Both the position numbers and the translations under genes were made by a program. A stretch of 5,369 nucleotides of DNA from Spirochaetales bacterium (GTDB lineage Bacteria; Spirochaetota; Spirochaetia; Treponematales; UBA12059), in contig JAFGUM010000320.1 of the NCBI GenBank assembly GCA_016938515.1, forward strand, positions 1-5,369, in the 5' to 3' direction. Within the stretch, counting starts at the first letter, position 1; each line of letters starts with the position of its first letter. Below the pieces are notes generated by a model. The model worked only from the letters and a program-made list of their open reading frames with translations, made no database searches and had not been told where the DNA came from. This document shows, piece after piece, positions 1-5,369 of this stretch.

Positions 1-59
1 CCCTTCTTCTCTTTCCTGCTTTTTATACTCTTATTCTCTTCGTTATCTTCTTGGAAGAA
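1..59. other. pyrimidine-rich intergenic spacer downstream of rnhA
   Basis: This stretch has far lower GC than the rest of the window, and 46 of its first 54 plus-strand bases are pyrimidines. Read on the minus strand, it is the purine-rich sequence that follows the rnhA stop. It has no GC-rich stem followed by a T-run, so I see no intrinsic terminator for the operon here. The minus-strand sequence near the window edge (AGGAAAGAGAAGAAGGG) contains purine-rich, Shine-Dalgarno-like stretches and could precede another minus-strand gene just outside the window. Plus-strand frame 1 is open from the edge to a TAG at 61-63 and would encode about 20 mostly hydrophobic residues. Pyrimidine-rich DNA encodes F, L and S by default, so this is not good evidence for a gene end. 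Confidence 0.5.
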
Positions 60-521
60 TTAGCGGTTCTCAGCCACGCCGCGGCGGGCCAGCTCGTCGC
101 ATCGTTCGTTCCAGACTTCTCCTGAGTGGCCTTCAACCCAGACCCAGCGAGCCGACAGAGTCGTAGAAATCTCATCCAGGCGTTCCCACAGATCCCTGTT
201 CTTTACAGGGGTCTTGCCTGCGGTGCGCCAGCCATTTCGTTTCCACGACGCTATCCAGCTCGTAACGCCATTTTTGACGTACTGGGAGTCGGTGCGCACT
301 TCTACGGGGCCAGCTTTTAGTTCTTCGGTGTCCATTCTGGCTTTAAGTGACGACAGACCTTCTATCGCGGCCAGTAGCTCCATCCTGTTGTTTGTCGTTA
401 CGGGCTCTCCGCCGTAGGCTTCCCGTATTTCGCCACCGGCGAGAGCTACCCATGCCCAGCCTCCAGGGCCCGGATTCCCCGAGCAGGCTCCATCACAGTA
501 TACGATATATAGCGCAATCAT
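60..521 (-). CDS. rnhA: ribonuclease HI
   Basis: RNase HI cleaves the RNA strand of RNA:DNA hybrids in the cytoplasm (R-loops, replication primers) using two divalent metal ions. The 153-residue product is close to the usual length of about 155. All catalytic positions are visible: D10 in the YCDGACSGNPGPGG motif, E48 in NNRMELLAAI, D78 in TDSQYV, H132 in EGHSG and D142 in NERCDELA. The basic W-rich segment around residues 89-98 (WIASWKRNGW) matches the substrate-handling region of the E. coli-type enzyme. I chose the ATG at 521 because its first four bases overlap the upstream hydrolase stop as ATGA, and because it puts the first two catalytic residues at D10 and E48, exactly as in E. coli. 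An in-frame GTG at 533 would add four residues (MVCR). No strong ribosome binding site precedes either start, so coupling to the hydrolase is likely. It is the last gene visible in the TRAP operon. Confidence 0.95.
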   Translation of the reverse strand: MIALYIVYCDGACSGNPGPGGWAWVALAGGEIREAYGGEPVTTNNRMELLAAIEGLSSLKARMDTEELKAGPVEVRTDSQYVKNGVTSWIASWKRNGWRTAGKTPVKNRDLWERLDEISTTLSARWVWVEGHSGEVWNERCDELARRGVAENR

Positions 522-1306
522 TCGGCAAACCACTCGCTTACGGCGTCAGAGCATTCTTCCCTGGATTCTGGTTCCATCGGAAACACGTGGCCAGCATCGG
601 CCAGGGTAAGGGTTCTTACCTCGGGAGCAGCAGTGGCGCGGGATGACACGAACCCGGCAGCCGACGGTGGCACCGAAGCATCCTTTTCTCCGGAGATGAC
701 GAGTATGCGGGACTGCACACGGGGAAGCACCGAGCGCGCTCGTCGCACTACCGACCACAGCTTTGCGGCTTGACGTACCAGGTTGTCTTCACGGTACTCG
801 CGGTGCAGCCTCAGCCTCTCTCCCTCCGTGTCGCTGGCTGGCGGCGGCGCTCCTGCCTTCAAGACGGGAATGAAGGCGCCCAGTAGCGGTGTCAGCGGAA
901 TGCGTCGATCTGATAGCTCCACCGCGGGAGCGAGCAGCGCTATCCGGGGTGGCGCGAATTCAGCGGCGAGGATGAGGGTCAGCGCCCCGCCCATGGAGTG
1001 TCCTACTATACCTACGCGTCCATACTCCGCGTGCAGCTCGATGTAGGCATCGCGAACCCGGCAAAGCCAGTCGCGTGCGCCCGTAGCCATGAAGTCGGCA
1101 CGGTTCGTGCCGTGTCCTGGTAGTCGGGGCGCGTGTACCGTATGTCCGGAACGGAACAGCGCATCGGCTACGTAGCTCAATTCTCCTGGATAGCCAGTGT
1201 AGCCGTGTATGAGGAGTATCGCTTCGTTTACACCGGGGTAGCGCTTGAAAATGGGCAGCGTAGCTTCCCCGGTGGCGGGTAATCCCTCGTCGGGACGCCC
1301 TGTCAA
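518..1306 (-). CDS. alpha/beta hydrolase (carboxylesterase / monoacylglycerol lipase-like)
   Basis: This is a 262-residue serine hydrolase of the alpha/beta fold, resembling the Est30 carboxylesterase and monoglyceride lipase groups. Visible landmarks are the oxyanion-hole motif HGYTG near residues 34-38, LPGHGTN near 62-68, the nucleophile elbow GHSMGG with catalytic Ser104, Asp209 in SGEKDASVP and His240 in DAGHVFP. The segment between about 130 and 185 would form the lid or cap. No signal peptide is visible, so it should be cytoplasmic. The reading frame is open much further upstream (to 1675), but that part lies inside the TRAP permease and does not look like protein from this family. The start chosen is TTG at 1304-1306, with AGGAG seven bases upstream, overlapping the permease stop as TTGA. 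A longer alternative from ATG at 1351 would add an atypical 15-residue N-terminus. The substrate cannot be told from sequence. Its place in the operon suggests it acts on an imported ester, lipid or amide (inference). Confidence 0.9.
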   Translation of the reverse strand: MTGRPDEGLPATGEATLPIFKRYPGVNEAILLIHGYTGYPGELSYVADALFRSGHTVHAPRLPGHGTNRADFMATGARDWLCRVRDAYIELHAEYGRVGIVGHSMGGALTLILAAEFAPPRIALLAPAVELSDRRIPLTPLLGAFIPVLKAGAPPPASDTEGERLRLHREYREDNLVRQAAKLWSVVRRARSVLPRVQSRILVISGEKDASVPPSAAGFVSSRATAAPEVRTLTLADAGHVFPMEPESREECSDAVSEWFAE

Positions 1307-3201
1307 GGTAGCGCTCCTGGCACCAGCGCGAGCGAGAACCATGGTATCCATGTAACCATCGCGAGGATGACCAGCTGTACGGCGAAGAACGGTGCCACGT
1401 CCTTGAAGATGCGCATCACCGGTTTTTCGAAGGCGTAGCTGGCCAGGAAGAGGTTCATGCCTATGGGTGGCGTAAGGAAGCCGATGGACAGGTTCATTAT
1501 AAATATGACCCCTAGGTGTACCGGGTGAACACCATACGCAGCTCCGAGCGGTATTACGAGCGGCGATATGACGAGCACAGCAGAGAATATATCCATGAAA
1601 CAGCCAACGACGAGCAGGGCGAGGTTGAGGAACAAAAGGAATACGACCTTTGACGAAACCACCGCGGTCATCCACGCCGCGAACAGTTCAGGCACCCCGG
1701 CCTGCATGGTGTAAAACGACAAGCCGCGCGCTGCGGCAATGATGATGAGCGCTCCGCCAGCTACGGGCAAAGCTCCGCTGAGTGCTCTGACGATGCTCGC
1801 GCGATCCATCTCCCGGCGGATTGGTCCTTCAACCAGGACGACGTATACGAGTATGATGGCACCGATCTCGGTGAGCCCCGCGAAGCCGGTCATGAACATG
1901 ATCAGGATAAACAGCGGGATGACTATTTCCGGCAGGGCTTCTACTGAAGACTTGAAAGCCTGGCCCCACGAAAACTTCGGGCGCGCAGTAGCGTTCTTAT
2001 TGGTGAGGCTTTTTAGTACGCCCATTCCAGCCATGGCCAGCACGAGTAGCGCGCCGGGCATGAGGCCGCCGAGAAAAACGTCACCTATAGAGAACGCCGA
2101 TTCTCCCTGTACGATAAATGTGGCGTTGACGGCGTAGATGATTACCGCCATGCTCGGCGGAAACAGCAGGCCGACAGATGACGACGCCGTCAGGTACCCG
2201 TGGGAAAAATCCTCGCCATACGATCCTGAGCTGGTAAGCACGGTGGCCAGTATTCCCCCGAGCGCAAGGATGGCAACGCCGTTGGCTCCCGTAAATGTGG
2301 TAAAGAACGCCATTACGAGAATGGCGGCGAAGGCTTCGCCCCCGGGAAGCCACCCAAACCAGTCCCTGAACACTGAAACCAGCCTTTTTCCCGCGCCGGA
2401 TTCTGACAGTACGAAGCCAGCCAGGGTAAAAAGCGGTATGGCGGGCATGGAGTCGTTCATGAACAGGTTGTACGCTTCGCTGGGGATGAGTTCTATGCTC
2501 GACCAGGACGCCAGATACAGAAAAGCAGCCGACCCAGAGATAACCGAATACAGCGGTAGCCCCACGAAAGCCAAGCCTATGAGAGCCACGATGAGCGGTA
2601 CAAGCGCCCAGCTCGACAACTCGCTTGCGGCCGCCGACAAGGATACAAATAATTCGGGATAGGCGCCAAACACCGACAGGATGTTGAGGATAGCGCCTGA
2701 GGCGAAGAAGATGCCTGCTGCCACTCCCGCGATAGCAGCCAGCTTGCCTCGCTTTTTGGGCGTGTGCACGTCAATAATGACCATCAGGAAAAAGCCCAGA
2801 GCCATGGGAGACGCAAATACCGCCATTGGAATGCCAAACGCGGTATCACTCGGTTCAAATCCTATAAGAACGAGGGAAATAGACGCGAACAGCAATACGC
2901 TGTCAATCGCGGCGGTGGCTCCGATCCGCAAAGCGCCGATACCAGACCATAACCTGCCTGGCTTTGACGGTATTGCACCCAGGGAAAGGTGCTTGCCGGT
3001 CGCTCCGGCCGCCGCGGCGGCCAGAAAGCCAAGAGCTATGAGCGCATGCTCGGTAAGAGCTCCGGCTTCCGGGACGCCAGACCAGAAAAGCCTCGACATG
3101 ACAAGGTCGAGCACCGGCACCAGCGCGAGAACGACCGCGGCGATAGCGGATCCTATAAGCGCTATACGGTAGAGCAGTGGGCTTTCAAGGCTGTCTGTCA
3201 T
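1303..3201 (-). CDS. tatQM: TRAP transporter fused small (DctQ) and large (DctM) permease, TatQM-like
   Basis: This 632-residue inner-membrane protein is the ion-driven permease of a tripartite ATP-independent periplasmic (TRAP) transporter. Both membrane subunits are in one chain. Residues 1 to about 145 form a four-helix DctQ-like part, including an EHALIALGFLAAAAAG segment followed by GKHLSLG, a typical DctQ pattern. A further hydrophobic linker helix lies at about 155-178. The DctM part runs from about 195 to the end: GLPLYSVISG near 214, AIPLFTLAGF near 254, FTGANGVAILALGG near 303, GLLFPPS near 344, GCFMDIFSAVLVISPLVIPL near 533 and GFLTPPIGMNLF near 574. The motif usually written SGS in DctM proteins reads TGANG here. 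The ATG lies four bases after the binding-protein stop with only a weak ribosome binding site, and the TGA overlaps the hydrolase TTG. Fused QM permeases are common, and T. pallidum TP0958 is an example paired with TatT and TatP. The name here is unrelated to the twin-arginine Tat pathway. Confidence 0.93.
   Translation of the reverse strand: MTDSLESPLLYRIALIGSAIAAVVLALVPVLDLVMSRLFWSGVPEAGALTEHALIALGFLAAAAAGATGKHLSLGAIPSKPGRLWSGIGALRIGATAAIDSVLLFASISLVLIGFEPSDTAFGIPMAVFASPMALGFFLMVIIDVHTPKKRGKLAAIAGVAAGIFFASGAILNILSVFGAYPELFVSLSAAASELSSWALVPLIVALIGLAFVGLPLYSVISGSAAFLYLASWSSIELIPSEAYNLFMNDSMPAIPLFTLAGFVLSESGAGKRLVSVFRDWFGWLPGGEAFAAILVMAFFTTFTGANGVAILALGGILATVLTSSGSYGEDFSHGYLTASSSVGLLFPPSMAVIIYAVNATFIVQGESAFSIGDVFLGGLMPGALLVLAMAGMGVLKSLTNKNATARPKFSWGQAFKSSVEALPEIVIPLFILIMFMTGFAGLTEIGAIILVYVVLVEGPIRREMDRASIVRALSGALPVAGGALIIIAAARGLSFYTMQAGVPELFAAWMTAVVSSKVVFLLFLNLALLVVGCFMDIFSAVLVISPLVIPLGAAYGVHPVHLGVIFIMNLSIGFLTPPIGMNLFLASYAFEKPVMRIFKDVAPFFAVQLVILAMVTWIPWFSLALVPGALP
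1314..1318 (-). promoter_or_regulatory. Shine-Dalgarno of the hydrolase, deciding a TTG start
   Basis: On the minus strand AGGAG lies within the last codons of the TRAP permease, followed by a seven-base spacer and the TTG at 1306-1304. It is the clearest ribosome binding site in the window. It supports the rare TTG start over the in-frame ATGs at 1351 and 1342. Confidence 0.75.
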
Positions 3202-3205
3202 GTGG

Positions 3206-4198
3206 TTACTTACCCAGGGCGGCGTAAATTGCCGTGGAAAACTCGGGTGAATACCACGCCGCTATCGCGTCGCGCATTTTTTCGGCGTACAGTGTGTTCC
3301 AGGCTTGGTCGTCTGCCGCGTCGTACGGCGGCACGATGAGCCCGCTCTTCTGCATCGATACTATGCCCTCGTCTTCGAGCCTGACGGCTTCTTCGCCTAT
3401 CTCCCTGGATACGCGTTCTGCTGCTTCCCTGAGAGCCGGTTTTAGCGAGTCGGGAACACGATCCCAGGATTGCTTCTTTATTATGACGGCGCCAAAGAAG
3501 GGCGCTACCTTGAACGGAGACATATGGGTAATGACGCGCTTGTACTGGGCCCACAGCGCTCCGACGAACAGCGGGCTGGAATACATGGCGTCAAGGGCAC
3601 CAGCGTTGAACTGCAGGAGCGTTGATGCCGAATCGGCTTTTACCGTACGTACGCCCACAGACTGCAGCAACTTTGCCAGCGAATCCTGGCTGCGCGTAAC
3701 GCCCATGCGAACCTTGCGCAGATCGTCTGGCGTGCGTATTTGCTGGTTAGAAAAGAAGCGTATCCACCCTCCCTTGGCGAATGCGACTATCTCATACCGA
3801 TCTTCGAGACGCTCCCTGATGATGGGGACGGCTACCGCGATGGCCTTGTCGTACTCGTCGTCGTTCCGGATTACCGATGGCATCGACAGCATGAATACGT
3901 CTGGTTCTACAAACCCGAGCCCGGTGGTGTCTAGAACCGCGCCGTCGAGCGTAAACTTGAGCTTCTGGATCATATCTTCCTGGCTGGCGTTGGCTACGCT
4001 TTTGGGAAATACCATCCTAACCTTGCCGCCGGAAATTCTGGACCATTCTGCCGCAATTTTTTTAAGGCCAAGATCCCAGGGGCTGTTCACGGGGGCTGAC
4101 GAGCCTATCTGCAGGACGACGGTCTGAGCATACGCAGTGGTAGCGCCCATGCCCGCCAGAATCAAGGCCACTACGATCAAAGCTGTACATCTTCTCAT
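3206..4198 (-). CDS. tatP: TRAP transporter solute-binding protein, DctP family (TatP-like)
   Basis: This 330-residue periplasmic protein captures the ligand and delivers it to the TRAP permease. Residues 1-24 form a signal peptide: MRR, a hydrophobic core (ALIVVALILAGMG) and a likely signal peptidase I site at AYA/Q (24/25). The only early cysteine is C4 in the n-region, so there is no lipobox. The mature part follows the DctP pattern: an opening strand VVLQIGSSAPVNSPW, then GGKVRMVFP near 57-65, a hinge segment DDLRKVRMGV around 158-167 in which R164 is the best candidate for the conserved carboxylate-binding arginine, then LLQFNAGALDAMYSSPL near 194-210. The arginine alignment is by eye. 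Gene order T-P-QM matches the T. pallidum TP0956-TP0957-TP0958 set, where the T and P proteins bind each other. The start is the ATG at 4198, 75 bases after the tatT stop. The sequence GCGGGTAGTAG upstream is at best a weak ribosome binding site. The ligand cannot be assigned from sequence. Confidence 0.92.
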   Translation of the reverse strand: MRRCTALIVVALILAGMGATTAYAQTVVLQIGSSAPVNSPWDLGLKKIAAEWSRISGGKVRMVFPKSVANASQEDMIQKLKFTLDGAVLDTTGLGFVEPDVFMLSMPSVIRNDDEYDKAIAVAVPIIRERLEDRYEIVAFAKGGWIRFFSNQQIRTPDDLRKVRMGVTRSQDSLAKLLQSVGVRTVKADSASTLLQFNAGALDAMYSSPLFVGALWAQYKRVITHMSPFKVAPFFGAVIIKKQSWDRVPDSLKPALREAAERVSREIGEEAVRLEDEGIVSMQKSGLIVPPYDAADDQAWNTLYAEKMRDAIAAWYSPEFSTAIYAALGK

Positions 4199-4273
4199 GA
4201 TACTACTACCCGCTTTCTATGCGTTGCTGGATGTGGTGATGCGCTATTGTATTCAGTTTGCCAGGCTATGGCT
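4199..4273. other. tatT-tatP intergenic gap
   Basis: This 75-base gap is the only sizeable space within the minus-strand cluster. I see no stable hairpin and no convincing promoter. TACAAT occurs on the minus strand, but without a good -35 box at the right distance. The two genes therefore probably share a transcript. The gap could still allow separate translation levels for T and P. Confidence 0.4.
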
Positions 4274-5155
4274 TCAGAAATACAGAGCCACATCATTGAG
4301 GAGGCGCTCGGCTTTGCGCTTGGCCAGCGAGTCCATCAGCGCGGCTTCCTCCCTGGTTTCGAGCGACAGCGCCGTTTCGAGCGCTGATCTGAAGCACGCC
4401 TCGTCTCCACGAGCCGTACAAACCGACTGGGCGAACGAAACGTATGGCCCTGGAGCGCTACCGCCAGATGTAGCAACAGCGGTCTTGAACGCGCTTTCTG
4501 CCTTGGCCGCGTTGCCACCGAGATCCGCTGGCAGTGAACCATACACGGTGATGGCGAGCTCGTGCAACGAGCCGGAATTCCAGCCCGGATCCAGCTCGCG
4601 GGCGCGCTCGAACAGCGCGATGGCACCGCCGACGAGGGCCGCGTTGTCAAAATCAAGCGGATCACTCGCGAAGGCACCCAGAACAGCGGCAGCCGTCCAG
4701 TACAGGAGCGGTACGTCTTTCATCCCCAGCCGCGTCATCGACGCCGCAACCTTTGCATCGTCAACGACAGCGGCGGAGATTGAACCCGGAGCCTTGGCTT
4801 CTACGAGTGGCACAAGAAGCCCCGCGGCACGGCGGTACAGCGCATTGGCCCGTACAGATAACGCCCTCTTGGCTTCAAATTCGTCGTCGGGAAGCAGAAA
4901 AGCCTCGGATTCCAGGAAGGCGTTGGCGTACATCACGTACAATGATGCTACGGTGAGCGATTTTTTCTCGTCGCCCGGGTCTGCGAGCAGCAGGGCTTCG
5001 GCAGCCTTCATCATGGTAGGCAAGGCCTGGGCAGCCAGAGCGGGGTCGCTCTCCCGCATGAAGACGTCGGTAGCGTAACTACCGGCCTTGAGTACGGTGC
5101 ACGAAGTGGCCAGCGCGAGAACGCAGGCGAAAGTCAGTACCTTATTGAAGTTCAT
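4274..5155 (-). CDS. tatT: TRAP transporter T-component lipoprotein (TatT-like, TPR-type helical repeats)
   Basis: This 293-residue protein matches the TRAP transporter T-component family, whose members are helical-repeat lipoproteins that dock onto the solute-binding protein in the periplasm (T. pallidum TP0956 is the studied example). The N-terminus has one lysine, a hydrophobic core and LATSC, a relaxed lipobox with lipidated Cys19. The mature part is almost entirely helical and rich in alanine. TPR-like helix pairs are suggested at about 172-189 (ALVGGAIALFERARELDP), 198-228 and 253-266. The family-typical segment SLPADLGGNAAKAESAF lies near 207-223 and is the strongest identifier. It is the first gene of the operon. 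No ribosome binding site precedes the ATG at 5155, and the likely promoter places transcription start at the ATG itself. The ATG is supported because it supplies a complete lipoprotein signal peptide. Confidence 0.88.
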   Translation of the reverse strand: MNFNKVLTFACVLALATSCTVLKAGSYATDVFMRESDPALAAQALPTMMKAAEALLLADPGDEKKSLTVASLYVMYANAFLESEAFLLPDDEFEAKRALSVRANALYRRAAGLLVPLVEAKAPGSISAAVVDDAKVAASMTRLGMKDVPLLYWTAAAVLGAFASDPLDFDNAALVGGAIALFERARELDPGWNSGSLHELAITVYGSLPADLGGNAAKAESAFKTAVATSGGSAPGPYVSFAQSVCTARGDEACFRSALETALSLETREEAALMDSLAKRKAERLLNDVALYF

Positions 5156-5161
5156 ACTACA

Positions 5162-5190
5162 ACTATTTACGGTACCGCGTGTCGTGTCAA
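5162..5190 (-). promoter_or_regulatory. predicted sigma70-like promoter of the TRAP operon, leaderless geometry
   Basis: On the minus strand a perfect TTGACA (5190-5185) is followed by a 17-base spacer and AATAGT (5167-5162), four of six matches to TATAAT. The expected start of transcription, seven bases beyond the -10 box, falls at 5155, the A of the tatT ATG. A poorer alternative -10, TAAATA with a 15-base spacer, would give a leader of only a few bases. The spacer contains the 8-bp palindrome CGGTACCG (5170-5177), and the -35 box overlaps a tandem GACAC repeat. Confidence 0.55.
5170..5177. promoter_or_regulatory. palindrome CGGTACCG in the TRAP promoter spacer
   Basis: This perfect 8-bp palindrome sits between the -35 and -10 boxes of the predicted tatT promoter. 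A repressor bound there would block transcription, but a palindrome this short can occur by chance. No regulator gene is in view. Confidence 0.2.
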
Positions 5191-5191
5191 T

Positions 5192-5204
5192 CCTTCTGCG
5201 GAGG
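5192..5204. repeat. imperfect dyad between the two divergent -35 boxes
   Basis: CCTTC, a three-base centre TGC, then GGAGG forms an inverted repeat with one imperfect pair. It lies in the 16 bases between the outward-facing -35 boxes at 5185-5190 and 5207-5212. The position would suit a site controlling both promoters. The repeat is short, so its function is speculative. Confidence 0.2.
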
Positions 5205-5206
5205 CG

Positions 5207-5235
5207 TTGAAAAACATCGTTCCGCGGTATACGAT
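5207..5235 (+). promoter_or_regulatory. predicted sigma70-like promoter of the ABC exporter gene, leaderless geometry
   Basis: TTGAAA (5207-5212, five of six to consensus) is followed by a 17-base spacer and TACGAT (5230-5235, four of six). The expected transcription start is 5242, the first base of the GTG start codon. An overlapping TATACG at 5228 with a 15-base spacer is the alternative -10, placing the start about two bases upstream of GTG. Confidence 0.4.
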
Positions 5236-5241
5236 CCGCCG

Positions 5242-5369
5242 GTGTTAAAAGAATTCAAGACCCTTCTACCGTACTTCAGAATACACTGGCCACGGTACGC
5301 CTTTGGCGTGGCCTGTCTCGTCGTCGTCGATGCCGCGCAGTTGATGCTGCCTCAGTACCTTCGCAGGGC
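5242..5369 (+). CDS. ABC exporter half-transporter, N-terminal fragment (cut by window edge)
   Basis: Only the first 42 complete codons are present; the frame is still open at the right edge. The product begins MLKEFKTLLPYFRIHWPRY, a basic amphipathic elbow helix, followed by a first membrane segment FGVACLVVVDAAQLMLPQYL and then RR. This arrangement is typical of the N-terminus of type I ABC exporters with fused membrane and ATPase domains, especially the YheI/MdlA-like half that works as a heterodimer. Those proteins are usually about 570-600 residues, so more than 90 percent lies outside the window. The GTG at 5242 is chosen because the family pattern begins there. The frame stays open upstream, and a GTG at 5179 would add 21 residues of no recognisable character. 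No ribosome binding site precedes the GTG. The substrate and partner cannot be determined. Confidence 0.65.
   Translation, partial: MLKEFKTLLPYFRIHWPRYAFGVACLVVVDAAQLMLPQYLRR

Noticed and set aside
48..59. Inverted repeat TTCTT-GG-AAGAA just after rnhA as a terminator
   Set aside because: The two-base centre cannot form a hairpin loop, the stem is A/T-rich and no T-run follows on the minus strand.
1..63. End of a convergent plus-strand membrane protein with TAG at 61-63
   Set aside because: Another plus-strand frame is equally open and hydrophobic because the DNA is pyrimidine-rich, so there is no way to prefer a coding reading from 60 bases.
1307..1675. N-terminal 123-codon extension of the hydrolase frame
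   Set aside because: It lies wholly inside the TRAP permease gene, its translation looks unlike a hydrolase, and a TTG start with a good SD explains the real N-terminus.
2138..2662. Plus-strand open frames inside the TRAP permease, including this one and 1739-2137 and 2681-3172
   Set aside because: They are shadows of the permease reading frame, with no ribosome binding sites and no protein-family features.
3234..4127. 297-codon plus-strand open frame opposite tatP
   Set aside because: It is antisense to a well-supported DctP-family gene, and the translation shows no recognisable fold or motif.
4246..4251. Internal promoter for tatP based on minus-strand TACAAT
   Set aside because: No acceptable -35 box occurs 16-18 bases upstream.
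4137..5078. 313-codon plus-strand open frame opposite tatT
   Set aside because: It is antisense to a clear lipoprotein gene, its translation is low-complexity S/A/R-rich with no domain pattern, and it arises from the codon bias of the GC-rich gene beneath it.

Overview
The window looks like part of a chromosome from a moderately GC-rich spirochaete or close relative. That placement is an inference. It rests on a TPR-associated TRAP transporter (TatT, TatP, fused TatQM), a gene set best known from Treponema pallidum (TP0956-TP0958), and on the look of the partial ABC exporter at the right edge. TRAP-T systems also occur in proteobacteria, so the taxon is not certain.

Layout: positions 1-59 are a pyrimidine-rich spacer of low GC. 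Five genes then lie head to tail on the minus strand, transcribed from right to left: the TatT-type lipoprotein (4274-5155), the TRAP solute-binding protein (3206-4198), a fused TRAP small+large permease (1303-3201), an alpha/beta hydrolase (518-1306) and ribonuclease HI (60-521). Spacing tightens along the cluster: 75 nt between T and P, 4 nt between P and QM, then two 4-nt stop/start overlaps (TTGA and ATGA). This indicates one operon whose distal genes are translationally coupled. An 86-bp divergent intergenic region (5156-5241) separates the operon from a plus-strand ABC exporter half that runs off the right edge.

Likely function: TatT and TatP work together in the periplasm to capture a small, probably organic-acid or hydrophobic, ligand. 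TatQM imports it using an ion gradient. The co-translated hydrolase has no signal peptide and would act in the cytoplasm, so it may process an ester or amide form of the imported compound (inference). RNase HI is a housekeeping enzyme that appears to ride on the same transcript.

The most interesting structural signal is in the divergent region. The best sigma70-like promoter on each strand has a 17-bp spacer, and each predicts a transcript beginning at or within a base or two of the start codon (ATG at 5155, GTG at 5242). Neither start has a visible Shine-Dalgarno sequence. Both genes may therefore be leaderless. I found no mobile elements, CRISPR arrays, tRNA or rRNA genes.
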